From: DASYYE01 sp035946955
Lineage (GTDB): Bacteria > Actinomycetota > Actinomycetes > Streptosporangiales > Streptosporangiaceae
DNA length: 24,516 nt
Reading direction: 5' to 3'
Assembly: GCA_035946955.1 (NCBI GenBank)
Contig: DASYYE010000279.1
Location: forward strand, 1 to 24,516
This document shows, piece by piece, positions 1 to 6,479 of this stretch (position 1 is its first letter; each line of letters begins with the position of its first letter). The notes beneath the pieces were generated by a model. That model was given only the letters and a program-made list of their open reading frames with translations. It ran no database searches and had not been told where the DNA came from. The position numbers and the translations under genes were made by a program.

Positions 1-63
1 GAGCTGGCGGTAGGCGGTGACGGCTTCTTCGATGGCGGCCAGCGCGCCGCCCAAGAGATTATC
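1..63 (-). CDS. Possible edge fragment of a TPR-repeat protein
   Basis: Read on the minus strand, the first 63 bases encode a stretch ending ALAAIEEAVTAYRQL, which runs off the left edge. This resembles the helical unit of tetratricopeptide repeats in large actinobacterial NB-ARC/TPR or CHAT-type proteins. The frame stays open rightward to about position 267, but I find no convincing start: a GTG at 117 has no ribosome binding site, and the residues before the repeat-like part are not TPR-like. It may be the start of a TPR gene, or a small remnant of one. The resemblance is by eye only and covers about 15 residues. Confidence 0.3.
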
Positions 64-303
64 TCGATGGCCTGGAAGGGCTGGCGGACCGGTCGCACGG
101 CGGTGAGCTGCTCGCACCAGAGGCGTGCCGAGACCAAGGCGCTGGTGGCCGAGTTGGATGGGTGCGCCGGTCGGGGAGGCAGGGCGCAGCCGGCGGGAGC
201 TGGGCAAGCGAGGGCTTATCCGCGCGCGCAGGGTTCTCAGCCGCGCTGCTTCGTCATACGCTCCGCGCTAGCGGCCGTACCCGGCCAGAAAGGCGAGGTA
301 GCT
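64..303. other. Upstream region without a supported gene
   Basis: The frame of the downstream sialidase-like gene stays open here, but its translation is rich in Arg, Gly and Ala and has no ribosome binding site before the ATG at 67. I take it as non-coding leader. It must hold the promoter of the gene starting at 304, but I cannot point to clear -35 and -10 boxes. Confidence 0.4.
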
Positions 304-1767
304 ATGCATCCAGTGCAATCGCTGACACCACTGAGGTCTGCGCGTGCCGTCACTTTCGCGGCTCCTGTCGCTTGCGCGTTAGTCCTGCTGGTCAGCACCA
401 CTGCCAGCGCCAACGTGACAGTCACCCAGGTCAGTCACGACATCTACACCGATACGCAGGCCCAGCACAACACCGAAGTCGAACCGGACACGTTCGCCTT
501 CGGCAATACCATCGTCTCGGCGTTCCAGGTTGGCCGGGTCTTCGGCGGCGGCTCGTCCAACATCGGCTGGGCTACCTCCACCGACGGCGGCGCCACCTGG
601 ACACACGGTTACCTCCCCGGTATCACGACCAACGCAGGCGGCACGTTCGGGCAGGCAAGTGACGCGTCCGTGGCATTCGACGCCAGGGACAACGTCTGGA
701 TGATCTCATCCCTCGGTATCAGCGGCTCCGCCGTGGAAGTACTCGTCAGCCGCTCCACCGACGGCGGCCTGACGTGGAACAACCCGGTCATCGCCGCCAC
801 CGGCTCGAACGACAAGAACTGGACCGTCTGCGACGACAACAGCACCAGCCCTCATTACGGCAACTGCTACACCGAGTACGACAACACCAGCGCCGGTGAC
901 TCGCTCCGGATGCGGACTTCCACCAACGGCGGCGCTAGCTGGGGCGGGGCGCTCGCGCCCCGCGGCAGCCCCAGTGGGCTCGGCGGCCAGCCGGTCGCGC
1001 TCCCCAACGGCGATGTCGTAGTGCCGTTTGAGTCACTGAACGGCAGCATCCGCTCGTTCCGCAGCACCAACGGCGGAGTGTCCTGGCGCGGCACGGTGCT
1101 GGTCTCCAACATCAGCCACCACAACGTCGCAGGGTCACTGCGCGAGAGCCCGCTGCCATCGGCCGAGGCCGACGCGGCCGGCACCGTGTATGTGACCTGG
1201 GCGGACTGCCGGTTCCGCTCGGGCTGCCCCAGCAACGACATCGTGCTGTCCAAGTCCACCAGCGAGACCACCTGGGCGGCCCCCATCCGGGTTCCGATCG
1301 ACCCGGTCACCAGCACCGTCGACCACTTCACCCCCGGCATCGCCGTGGACCGCTCGACCTCCGGCGCGACCGCCCGGATCGGCCTGACGTACTACTACTA
1401 CCCGACCGCATCCTGCACGGCCTCGACCTGCCAGTTGGACGCCGGCTTCATCTCGTCGGTGAATGGCGGATCCACATGGAGCGCGGCCACCCAACTGGCT
1501 GGCCCGATGACCTTGTCCTGGCTGCCGAACACCTCACAAGGCAGGATGTTCGGCGACTACATCTCCACCTCGATCCCCCCTGGCGGCAACGCTTACCCGA
1601 TCCTGCCGATCGCCAACGCGCCCACGGGCTCCACGTTCGACCTGGCGATGTATGCCCCTAACGGCGGCCTAGCCGTGGCCGGCGGAACCCACCGCGCCGC
1701 GCCTGGCCGACGAGCGGCTACGGCATCGCCCGCCTTCCGGCCCACCATCCCACTGACCGCTCACTAA
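304..1767 (+). CDS. Secreted Asp-box (BNR, sialidase-like) beta-propeller protein
   Basis: The protein has 487 residues. The ATG at 304 is chosen over the ATG at 67 because an AGGCGAGG-like ribosome binding site lies just before it and a signal peptide follows at once: Arg at 11 and 14, hydrophobic core about 15-33, cleavage after the ASA near residue 36. The mature part carries five Asp-boxes of S/T-x-D/N-G-G-x-S/T-W type, at about residues 92, 151, 206, 254 and 385, as in BNR/sialidase-fold six-bladed propellers. I do not see the FRIP/YRIP arginine motif of true sialidases, so catalysis on sialic acid is not supported. It could be a glycan-binding propeller or another hydrolase. The last 30 residues are Ala/Arg/Pro-rich and unstructured in appearance. 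It stands alone and ends in a strong hairpin. The fold is fairly sure, the function is not. Confidence 0.75.
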   Translation: MHPVQSLTPLRSARAVTFAAPVACALVLLVSTTASANVTVTQVSHDIYTDTQAQHNTEVEPDTFAFGNTIVSAFQVGRVFGGGSSNIGWATSTDGGATWTHGYLPGITTNAGGTFGQASDASVAFDARDNVWMISSLGISGSAVEVLVSRSTDGGLTWNNPVIAATGSNDKNWTVCDDNSTSPHYGNCYTEYDNTSAGDSLRMRTSTNGGASWGGALAPRGSPSGLGGQPVALPNGDVVVPFESLNGSIRSFRSTNGGVSWRGTVLVSNISHHNVAGSLRESPLPSAEADAAGTVYVTWADCRFRSGCPSNDIVLSKSTSETTWAAPIRVPIDPVTSTVDHFTPGIAVDRSTSGATARIGLTYYYYPTASCTASTCQLDAGFISSVNGGSTWSAATQLAGPMTLSWLPNTSQGRMFGDYISTSIPPGGNAYPILPIANAPTGSTFDLAMYAPNGGLAVAGGTHRAAPGRRAATASPAFRPTIPLTAH

Positions 1768-1769
1768 CC

Positions 1770-1814
1770 GCCTGTCCTGGTGGGACCGCTGCCACCGGTC
1801 CCACCAGGACAGGC
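1770..1814 (+). terminator. Strong hairpin, likely intrinsic terminator
   Basis: A perfect 19-bp inverted repeat (1770-1788 with 1796-1814) and a 7-base loop begins 2 bases after the stop codon of the sialidase-like gene. There is no T-tract after it, which is usual for actinobacterial intrinsic terminators. It could also act on transcripts arriving from the minus-strand peptidase gene, which ends at 1937. Confidence 0.8.
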
Positions 1815-1936
1815 CCGGCATGGGTGGGTCCGGCGGGTGATTTGATCATCATCTGTTCCTGTGACCTGGGCAAACGTATCGTCAGCGGGTCACCTTCGAC
1901 CAACAGGCCGTGGTTCGCATAGTGATGCGTTTGGTA

Positions 1937-2665
1937 CTAGGGGGTAAACAACCTCCAGTGCCCCTCGGAGACGACTTCGACGTTGCCCTCGGTCACCTTG
2001 ATGGCGGTCTGGTCGTCGATCGCGTACGTCGGCGCTGGTATCTTCGCGGCCCATTGTTCTGCGATGGCCATGTCTTGGTGGTCCGCGTTGTCCACATGCG
2101 GAATGACCGCGAAATCAACCAGTCCGGCTCCCCGGGCTTTGACCAGGATCATGCGGAGTTCGCCATCGGCTGTATCGAACACGATGTCTTCCGTCGACAG
2201 CGCTTCACCGCTGCCGCGGCGCGGTTCATGGTAGGTCTCGGCAAAGGTGGAGGCCGCTGCGATGCTCCCGGCGCTCACCCCTAGGTAGACCGTCTCGCTA
2301 GGCAGCGACGGCAAGACGTCTGCGAGCCCGGACTGCCGCATCCAGTACGACAAGAACACTGGGTCACCGCCCCAGACCAGCAGGGCGTCGGTCTCCTGGA
2401 CCGCCGGGACCCAGCATTCTTCGTCGATGCTGGGCAGCACGGAGAGTTCCAGCACTCCCAAAGACTTCCAGCCCAATCCGGCGAAGGGACTCTTGCTCCT
2501 CCCGCAGATCGCCTCCCATGCGTGGCCAGCACCGCCGGGGAAGGGGTATATCGCGGTTGGAATGACAAGGGCGCTGGACTCCTCAATCGGCTTGCCCAGC
2601 AGGCCAAGAAGCGCGTCGTGGATGCTCGTGTTCGCGATGCCAGAAGACGTCAGCAGAAGTCTCAT
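1937..2665 (-). CDS. Peptidase E-like serine peptidase (family S51)
   Basis: The protein has 242 residues, close to the usual S51 length. Family S51 (dipeptidase E, cyanophycinase relatives) cleaves Asp-X dipeptides or isoaspartyl bonds in the cytoplasm through a Ser nucleophile in a nucleophile elbow. Visible here are the WGGDP stretch (98-102) that corresponds to the GGGNT loop of the family, the elbow GVSAGS with Ser131 as the predicted nucleophile, and the IPHVDN stretch near residue 190 whose His fits the family's PH motif. No signal peptide is seen. The start ATG is preceded by GAGGGAA at good spacing. Its first bases (ATGA) overlap the stop of a short upstream frame, suggesting translational coupling. 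The exact substrate cannot be read from the sequence. The family assignment is firm. Confidence 0.85.
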   Translation of the reverse strand: MRLLLTSSGIANTSIHDALLGLLGKPIEESSALVIPTAIYPFPGGAGHAWEAICGRSKSPFAGLGWKSLGVLELSVLPSIDEECWVPAVQETDALLVWGGDPVFLSYWMRQSGLADVLPSLPSETVYLGVSAGSIAAASTFAETYHEPRRGSGEALSTEDIVFDTADGELRMILVKARGAGLVDFAVIPHVDNADHQDMAIAEQWAAKIPAPTYAIDDQTAIKVTEGNVEVVSEGHWRLFTP

Positions 2666-2802
2666 GACGTTCCCTCTTTATCGAGCAGTGACATCAGGTA
2701 ATCCTCCAGTTCGCCGAAGCTTCACTCCTGGCTGTCGTGCTTGGTGATGTGGTCACGGTCGGCCTTGTCAGGGAACGCCATCGTCACCGTCAGCCTGGTC
2801 AC
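2662..2802 (-). pseudogene. Short broken reading frame coupled to the peptidase gene
   Basis: One minus-strand frame reads from a GTG at 2802 (preceded by AGGTGGGGG) through about 26 residues to a TGA at 2722-2724. It then continues in the same frame for 19 residues (containing FGELEDYLMSLLDKEG) to a TGA at 2662-2664 that overlaps the peptidase ATG as ATGA. The second part looks coding. It also contains an internal ATG at 2694 with GGAGG 8 bases upstream, giving a 10-residue peptide. Two readings are possible: a small gene of about 45 residues interrupted by one stop (TGG to TGA would do it), or a short leader peptide that couples translation into the peptidase gene. I recognise no family. 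Confidence 0.35.
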
Positions 2803-2949
2803 TGGTCTAACCCCCACCTTCTCACCCGGCCCGGGCCTCTGAGCTTGCCCCAGCCTCCCGGCGTTCGGTGTTGGGCAGCCGGACACCCGGTTGTCCAGGA
2901 AGCGATCTGAGCGAGCCGGGCCCACGTAGGGCCTTGCGGCTTCGCCCGT

Positions 2950-3123
2950 TTACCGCCCCCACAGGACGCGGCGCCAGAATCGCCGCGTCCGTAGCAGGAA
3001 CAGCCACTCGCGCGCCGACCACCGCAGCACGGGCTTGTGGATGCACAGCCCTTGGTCGCCTGGCAGCAGGCAGTCCCCAGAGCAGTTCCCTAGGCAGTGG
3101 CGGCAATGGCGGAGCGACGGCAT
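2950..3123 (-). CDS. 57-residue Cys-rich, basic small protein
   Basis: The ATG at 3123 is preceded by AGGGAGA at about 8 bases. The 57 residues are clearly two-part. Residues 6-29 hold five Cys (7, 10, 14, 18, 27) and His at 6, 9 and 29, in the order C-x2-C-x3-C-x3-C-x8-C, a possible zinc or metal site. Residues 34-57 are rich in Arg, Trp and Leu and could form an amphipathic or membrane-touching basic helix. A longer frame on the same strand that contains it has no good start and a composition unlike protein. It is read divergently from the DUF1622 gene at 3603. I know no function. I believe it is real because of the ribosome binding site and the dense Cys pattern. Confidence 0.6.
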   Translation of the reverse strand: MPSLRHCRHCLGNCSGDCLLPGDQGLCIHKPVLRWSAREWLFLLRTRRFWRRVLWGR

Positions 3124-3602
3124 CGCGTATTCTCCCTGGCCGAGCAGGCAGACCGCTGACAAGCGACCCGGCATTCGTCGTGGCCAGTGTAGGCCAGGGA
3201 GCCTGGCGCCTTGACCAGGAGAAACGGAAGTCCTCTCTTCGCCGCCAGGCGCCGGCGCGTGACCGATGGTGGGGCCGTTTTGACGGAATTCTCCTGGCGA
3301 TGGTGCGCACAAGATGCACGCCCCCAGAGCAGGACGCCGCTGTATTTCCGATCGTCTGTGGTTCTGCTGGGGAGGTACTCGGCCGCCGGGCCACCGGCCG
3401 GCGCCCAGCCCGTGTCAACTACAGCCGCGTCCCTGCGCACCAAGTCCCGGGGTTGCTTCGTCTGCATCCGGGGCAGACCGGATAGGCAGGGTGCTGAATC
3501 CATGTGGAGTTTCCCCGTCGCGGCCTGGGGCCTACCACGCTCAGCGCATCCTTGATCATTTCGGCTCGGCCGGAGGCTGGAACAAACCGGCAGCGGAGCG
3601 CC
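3124..3602. other. 479-bp divergent intergenic region
   Basis: This lies between the minus-strand Cys-rich gene and the plus-strand DUF1622 gene and should hold both promoters. Open frames cross it on both strands but none has a ribosome binding site or protein-like composition. The only structure I see is an 8-bp inverted repeat, GCCTGGCG at 3201-3208 with CGCCAGGC at 3243-3250, too widely spaced to call a terminator. It may be eroded former coding sequence. Confidence 0.4.
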
Positions 3603-3959
3603 ATGGACTACAACCACGCGGTCGAGACGATCGGGCAGGTCATCGACGCCGCCGGGGTCGCCGTCATCGTCATCGGCATGCTGATCGGCGCCGGTGCTGC
3701 CGCGGTCGGGCTCGGCCGTCATGAGACCGGCAACTACCGGCGCTTCCGCCAGCAACTCGGCCGGACGATCCTGCTCGGCCTGGAGTTGCTGGTAGTCGGC
3801 GACATCGTCCGCACTGTCGCCGCTGAACCCACCCTCACCAGCGTGGCGGTGCTCGCCATCATCGTCTTGATCCGAACCTTCCTCAGCTTCTCGCTGGAGG
3901 TAGAGCTGACCGGCCGTTGGCCATGGCAAGGCGGAACCGCCTCGCCCCCACCGGAATAG
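3603..3959 (+). CDS. DUF1622 family small membrane protein
   Basis: The protein has 118 residues. The ATG at 3603 follows a modest GGAG ribosome binding site and opens with MDYNHAVETIG, the typical N-terminus of the family. Three hydrophobic segments are visible at about residues 14-38, 55-72 and 80-98, and between the first two lies the conserved basic loop with YRRFRQQLGR. The end, LSFSLEVELTGRWPW, is also typical. DUF1622 proteins are inner-membrane proteins of unknown function. The gene stands alone and is convergent with the epimerase gene only 18 bases away. The family assignment rests on overall pattern and length. Confidence 0.8.
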   Translation: MDYNHAVETIGQVIDAAGVAVIVIGMLIGAGAAAVGLGRHETGNYRRFRQQLGRTILLGLELLVVGDIVRTVAAEPTLTSVAVLAIIVLIRTFLSFSLEVELTGRWPWQGGTASPPPE

Positions 3960-3977
3960 CCAGACGCTTGGTCGCCG

Positions 3978-4721
3978 CTAGCCGTGCTCTGCGCTGCCAT
4001 CTAGCGGAACCGGAACGATATCGGACGCGGCAAAGACGGGCCCTATCTCGATGCCGAGCCGCTGGTAGACCTGAACGGGCACGGATATGTCCGCGAGGTA
4101 GAGGTCGCCGGCCCAGTCCCGCGCTGCGGGCCGTATCAGCCCTGCCTTGGGCAGAGCCAGGGTGAGGGTGGTTGCCGCCCTGGTCGTCGGGTCGAAGGCC
4201 TGGCCAGAATCCCCATCGAGACCGGAGGGGATGTCCAGCGCGATAGCCGGTGCGTCGGCTCGGTTGGCCGCCCGGATCAGGGATGCGATGGGTTCCCGCG
4301 GCATTCCCTGCAGGCTGTAGCCGATCAGGGCGTCGAGGACGACGTCAGCGTGCGCAAGCGTGTCGGGCACGAACTGTTCCGCACTCCACACTGGGACTCC
4401 CATGCGGCCAAGGATCTCCAGTTGATGAGCGGGGACTCCCCAGACTTCGCGCCGCGACTGACCAAGGACGACTGCCACCGTGGCACCCCAGATCGTCAGC
4501 CGGCGTGCGGCGACCAGGCCCCCACCGCCGTTTCCGCCGCTGCCGGCCAGCACCACGACCTGTCGCCCCGTCAATTGCCCGCCGAGCCAGTTGCGGGTAT
4601 GAGCCGCCAGGCATCGGCCGGCGTTCTCCATCATCTGCAGTAGTTCGATGTGGAGTTCGTCGACCATGATCCGGTCGACCTCCCGCATCTGTGCAACGGT
4701 CACGGTCGGGATGACGCTCAT
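3978..4721 (-). CDS. nnrE: NAD(P)H-hydrate epimerase-like protein (YjeF_N domain)
   Basis: The protein has 247 residues. The ATG at 4721 has GAGGA 5 bases upstream; the frame opens earlier but without such a site. YjeF_N proteins epimerise R/S-NAD(P)HX, damaged hydrated cofactor, in the cytoplasm, for repair by the NnrD dehydratase. Seen here are the N-terminal helix with AQMREVDRIM, a nucleotide loop at 57-68 containing AGSGGNGGGG, DALIGYSLQGMPR (130-142), and LDIPSGLDGDSG (162-173), whose Asp163 matches the catalytic Asp of the family. The loop differs from the usual GNNGGDG: the first Asn and the Asp are Gly. Only the epimerase domain is present. The C-terminal NnrD kinase-like domain common in bacterial fusions is missing, both in this gene and nearby. 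Activity on NADHX is therefore likely but not certain. Confidence 0.75.
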   Translation of the reverse strand: MSVIPTVTVAQMREVDRIMVDELHIELLQMMENAGRCLAAHTRNWLGGQLTGRQVVVLAGSGGNGGGGLVAARRLTIWGATVAVVLGQSRREVWGVPAHQLEILGRMGVPVWSAEQFVPDTLAHADVVLDALIGYSLQGMPREPIASLIRAANRADAPAIALDIPSGLDGDSGQAFDPTTRAATTLTLALPKAGLIRPAARDWAGDLYLADISVPVQVYQRLGIEIGPVFAASDIVPVPLDGSAEHG

Positions 4722-5117
4722 ACTGTCCTCGATCTGGTCCTGCCACGGGTAGACCCCAACTCGGCACCTCACACGAGCCGGATCGTCGTCTCAGTCCCGT
4801 CCAATTCATGCTCGCGTACGGGGGTCACCTGAGGTCGGAATGGGTTATGCCCGAGCCAGTGCTCCCGACACTGGCTGCCCGGGACTCGTTCCTCGCAGGC
4901 GAGCGCGCCGCAGCCCTGGTCGTTCTGCCTCGGTCTGGCGGCCTGTCCCGGATAGGGGGCTCGGTCAGCCGGGCATCCATGTCCAGGTTCGGCCTGCCCG
5001 ATGATCTCGGGAGTAGCCTTTGGGTGGTCCTTGCCGTAAGAGCGCCGGCACCGACCTGGAGCGGGCTCGCCTGCGGAACCGCTGCGGGCTCTGTCACTCG
5101 ACGAGGAGCAAACCGCC
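4722..5117. other. 396-bp region upstream of pspA
   Basis: Apart from the acetyltransferase-like remnant at 4847-4916 I find no gene here. The region should contain the promoter of the minus-strand epimerase gene (near 4722-4800) and the pspA promoter (near 5000-5100). I see no convincing sigma-54 (GG-N10-GC) or strong sigma-70-like boxes for pspA. Confidence 0.4.
4847..4916 (+). pseudogene. 5' remnant of a GNAT acetyltransferase gene
   Basis: The ATG at 4847 opens a frame whose first 22 residues match the N-terminus of the intact acetyltransferase gene starting at 5951: both read PE-x-VLPTL-x-x-RDSFLAGERAA. At DNA level about 60 bases match at roughly four positions in five. Similarity includes the GGAAT/GGGAAT stretch before the start codon. 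After about 4916 it stops abruptly; the open frame continues to 5218 but is not acetyltransferase-like and runs into pspA. I read this as a decayed or truncated paralogue. The two copies lie on either side of pspA, consistent with a past duplication or an insertion that brought pspA between them. Confidence 0.6.
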
Positions 5118-5846
5118 ATGTCCCTTTTCCAGCGGGCACACGACATCGTGGCAGCCAAGGCCAACAAGGCACTCGACGCGGCCGAGAAGCCCGACGAGAT
5201 GCTCGACCTTTCCTATGAGCAGATGCTCGACCAGCTCACCCAGGTGCGCCGTGGCCTGGTGGCTATTGCCGCGTCACGCAAGCAGATCGAGCTCCAGGAA
5301 CAGCAGCTCCAGCACTCGGTGGACCATCTTCAGGACCAGGCCAAGGCCGCCCTCGCCCAGGGCAACGAAGACCTGGCAAAAGAGGCGCTCTCCCGCAAGG
5401 CCGCCGCGCAGCAGCAGATCGAGGCCTTGGAGCCCCAGCACCAGCAGCTCACCGAACAGGAGGAGAAGCTCGAGCAGACGCTCACGGCGCTGCAGGAGCG
5501 GGTGAACACGTTCCGCTCCCAGAAGGAGGTGCTGAAGGCCCAGTACACCGCGGCCAAGGCGGAGTCTGCGGTAGGCGAGACAGCGGCAGGCATCTCCACG
5601 ACGTTCGGCGACACCGGGGAGGCGCTCCAGCGCGCCCAGGACAAGATCGCCAACATGCAGGCCCGGGCCGGTGCCGTCGACGAGCTCCTGCAGTCCGGGG
5701 TTCTCGAGGACGTCGGCGGGAACACCGACGACATTCAGAAGGAGCTGGACGAGGCCGGGACGGCCGCCCAGGTGGACAGCGAACTGGCCGCTCTCAAGGC
5801 GCAGATCGGCTCCGGCTCACCCACGCCCGAGATCACCTCAGGCTGA
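5118..5846 (+). CDS. pspA: PspA/IM30 family envelope-stress protein
   Basis: The protein has 242 residues. The ATG at 5118 has GAGGAG 8 bases upstream. PspA/IM30 (Vipp1) proteins polymerise on the inner face of the cytoplasmic membrane and stabilise it under stress; they are related to ESCRT-III. The sequence shows the N-terminal amphipathic helix (MSLFQRAHDIVAAKANKALD), the conserved DLSYEQM at about 31-37, and then a long charged and Gln-rich coiled coil to about residue 160. Further blocks are VGETAAGISTTFGDTGEA and a helix ending in AQVDSELAALKAQIG. The length matches actinobacterial PspA. No pspB/pspC or clgR neighbour is seen, so it is not in the usual mycobacterial clgR-pspA arrangement. 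Regulation cannot be read. Confidence 0.88.
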   Translation: MSLFQRAHDIVAAKANKALDAAEKPDEMLDLSYEQMLDQLTQVRRGLVAIAASRKQIELQEQQLQHSVDHLQDQAKAALAQGNEDLAKEALSRKAAAQQQIEALEPQHQQLTEQEEKLEQTLTALQERVNTFRSQKEVLKAQYTAAKAESAVGETAAGISTTFGDTGEALQRAQDKIANMQARAGAVDELLQSGVLEDVGGNTDDIQKELDEAGTAAQVDSELAALKAQIGSGSPTPEITSG

Positions 5847-5849
5847 CCC

Positions 5850-5924
5850 GCCGGCTCGGGCGCTTTGCTGGAAGGCCGTCAGCCGATGCCAGGATCGATG
5901 GCCAGCACCGCCCGGGTGAGCCGG
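5850..5924 (+). terminator. Imperfect inverted repeat after pspA
   Basis: CCGGCT (5851-5856) and CGGGCG (5857-5862) just after the pspA stop pair with CGCCCG (5909-5914) and AGCCGG (5919-5924), leaving a large loop and a small bulge. It may form a weak terminator or attenuator before the acetyltransferase gene. Confidence is low because the loop is 46 bases. Confidence 0.3.
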
Positions 5925-5950
5925 GTTGTGCTGATCTACGGGAATTGGCT

Positions 5951-6430
5951 GTGCCTGAGCTGGTGCTCCCGACCCTAGTTGTCCGGGATTCGTTCCTGGC
6001 AGGCGAGCGTGCGGCCTGCGCCGTCGATGGCACGTCCCCTTCGTGGCTGGACAGCGCTGAAGCCGATTTCGGCGCCTATGTGGCACGATGCCGCCAGACC
6101 CGGCAGTTGTGGGGTGTCCCAACAAGCGAGTTCTGGTTCGTCAGCGGCCCGGTCTACTACGGCGCCATCACCATCAGGCAGCGGCTGACGCCGCAACTGC
6201 GCCGCGAAGGCGGCCACATCGGCTACATCGTGGTGCCCGCCTATCGGCGCCGCGGGCATGCCACGGCCATGCTTGCCGGTGCATGCACCATCTGCCGTAC
6301 GTGGGGCATGACAGACCTGCTGCTGACCTGCGGTGAGGACAACACCGGCTCACGGCGGGTCATCGAAGCCAACGGTGGTGTCCTGGCGGCGGTGACCGAC
6401 GGAACCTGCCGCTACTGGATACGACTGTGA
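5951..6430 (+). CDS. GNAT family N-acetyltransferase
   Basis: The protein has 159 residues. I choose the GTG at 5951 because GGGAA lies 6 bases upstream and because it aligns with the ATG of the truncated paralogue at 4847; a TTG two codons earlier lacks such support. GNAT enzymes transfer the acetyl group from acetyl-CoA to an amine. Motif A is clear at about residues 88-108: GGHIGYIVVPAYRRRGHA, where RRRGHA is the pyrophosphate-binding R/Q-x-x-G-x-A loop. A following helix AGACTICRTWGM and LLTCGEDNTGSRRVIEANGG match motif B and the N/S-x-x-S-x-R pattern of the COG3981-type acetyltransferases. The substrate is unknown. It is convergent with the membrane protein gene that ends at 6480. Confidence 0.85.
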   Translation: MPELVLPTLVVRDSFLAGERAACAVDGTSPSWLDSAEADFGAYVARCRQTRQLWGVPTSEFWFVSGPVYYGAITIRQRLTPQLRREGGHIGYIVVPAYRRRGHATAMLAGACTICRTWGMTDLLLTCGEDNTGSRRVIEANGGVLAAVTDGTCRYWIRL

Positions 6431-6435
6431 CAATC

Positions 6436-6457
6436 GCCAGCCACGTGGCTCCTGGCA
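6436..6457. terminator. Palindrome between convergent genes
   Basis: The 12-bp perfect palindrome AGCCACGTGGCT (6439-6450), flanked by GCC and GGC, fills most of the 49-base gap between the convergent acetyltransferase and membrane protein genes. It could serve as a short bidirectional terminator, though the stem lacks a proper loop; a protein-binding site is the alternative. Confidence 0.35.
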
Positions 6458-6479
6458 CTCACGCACATGCGCCCGGCGG

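Noticed and set aside
67..303. An N-terminal extension of the sialidase-like protein from an ATG at 67
   Set aside because: No ribosome binding site, Arg/Gly/Ala-rich translation, and a perfect signal peptide begins at the ATG at 304.
3201..3250. An 8-bp inverted repeat GCCTGGCG/CGCCAGGC
   Set aside because: A 34-base loop and no gene end nearby make a terminator unlikely; no other support as an operator.
2822..3418. A 198-codon minus-strand open frame containing the region of the Cys-rich protein
   Set aside because: Its composition is Arg/Pro/Ala-rich and start signals are poor; the 57-codon frame in another phase has a ribosome binding site and protein-like sequence.
3090..3929. A long minus-strand open frame of 279 codons over the DUF1622 gene and its upstream region
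   Set aside because: It is the antisense of the DUF1622 gene; its acidic low-complexity composition and lack of a ribosome binding site mark it as a shadow.
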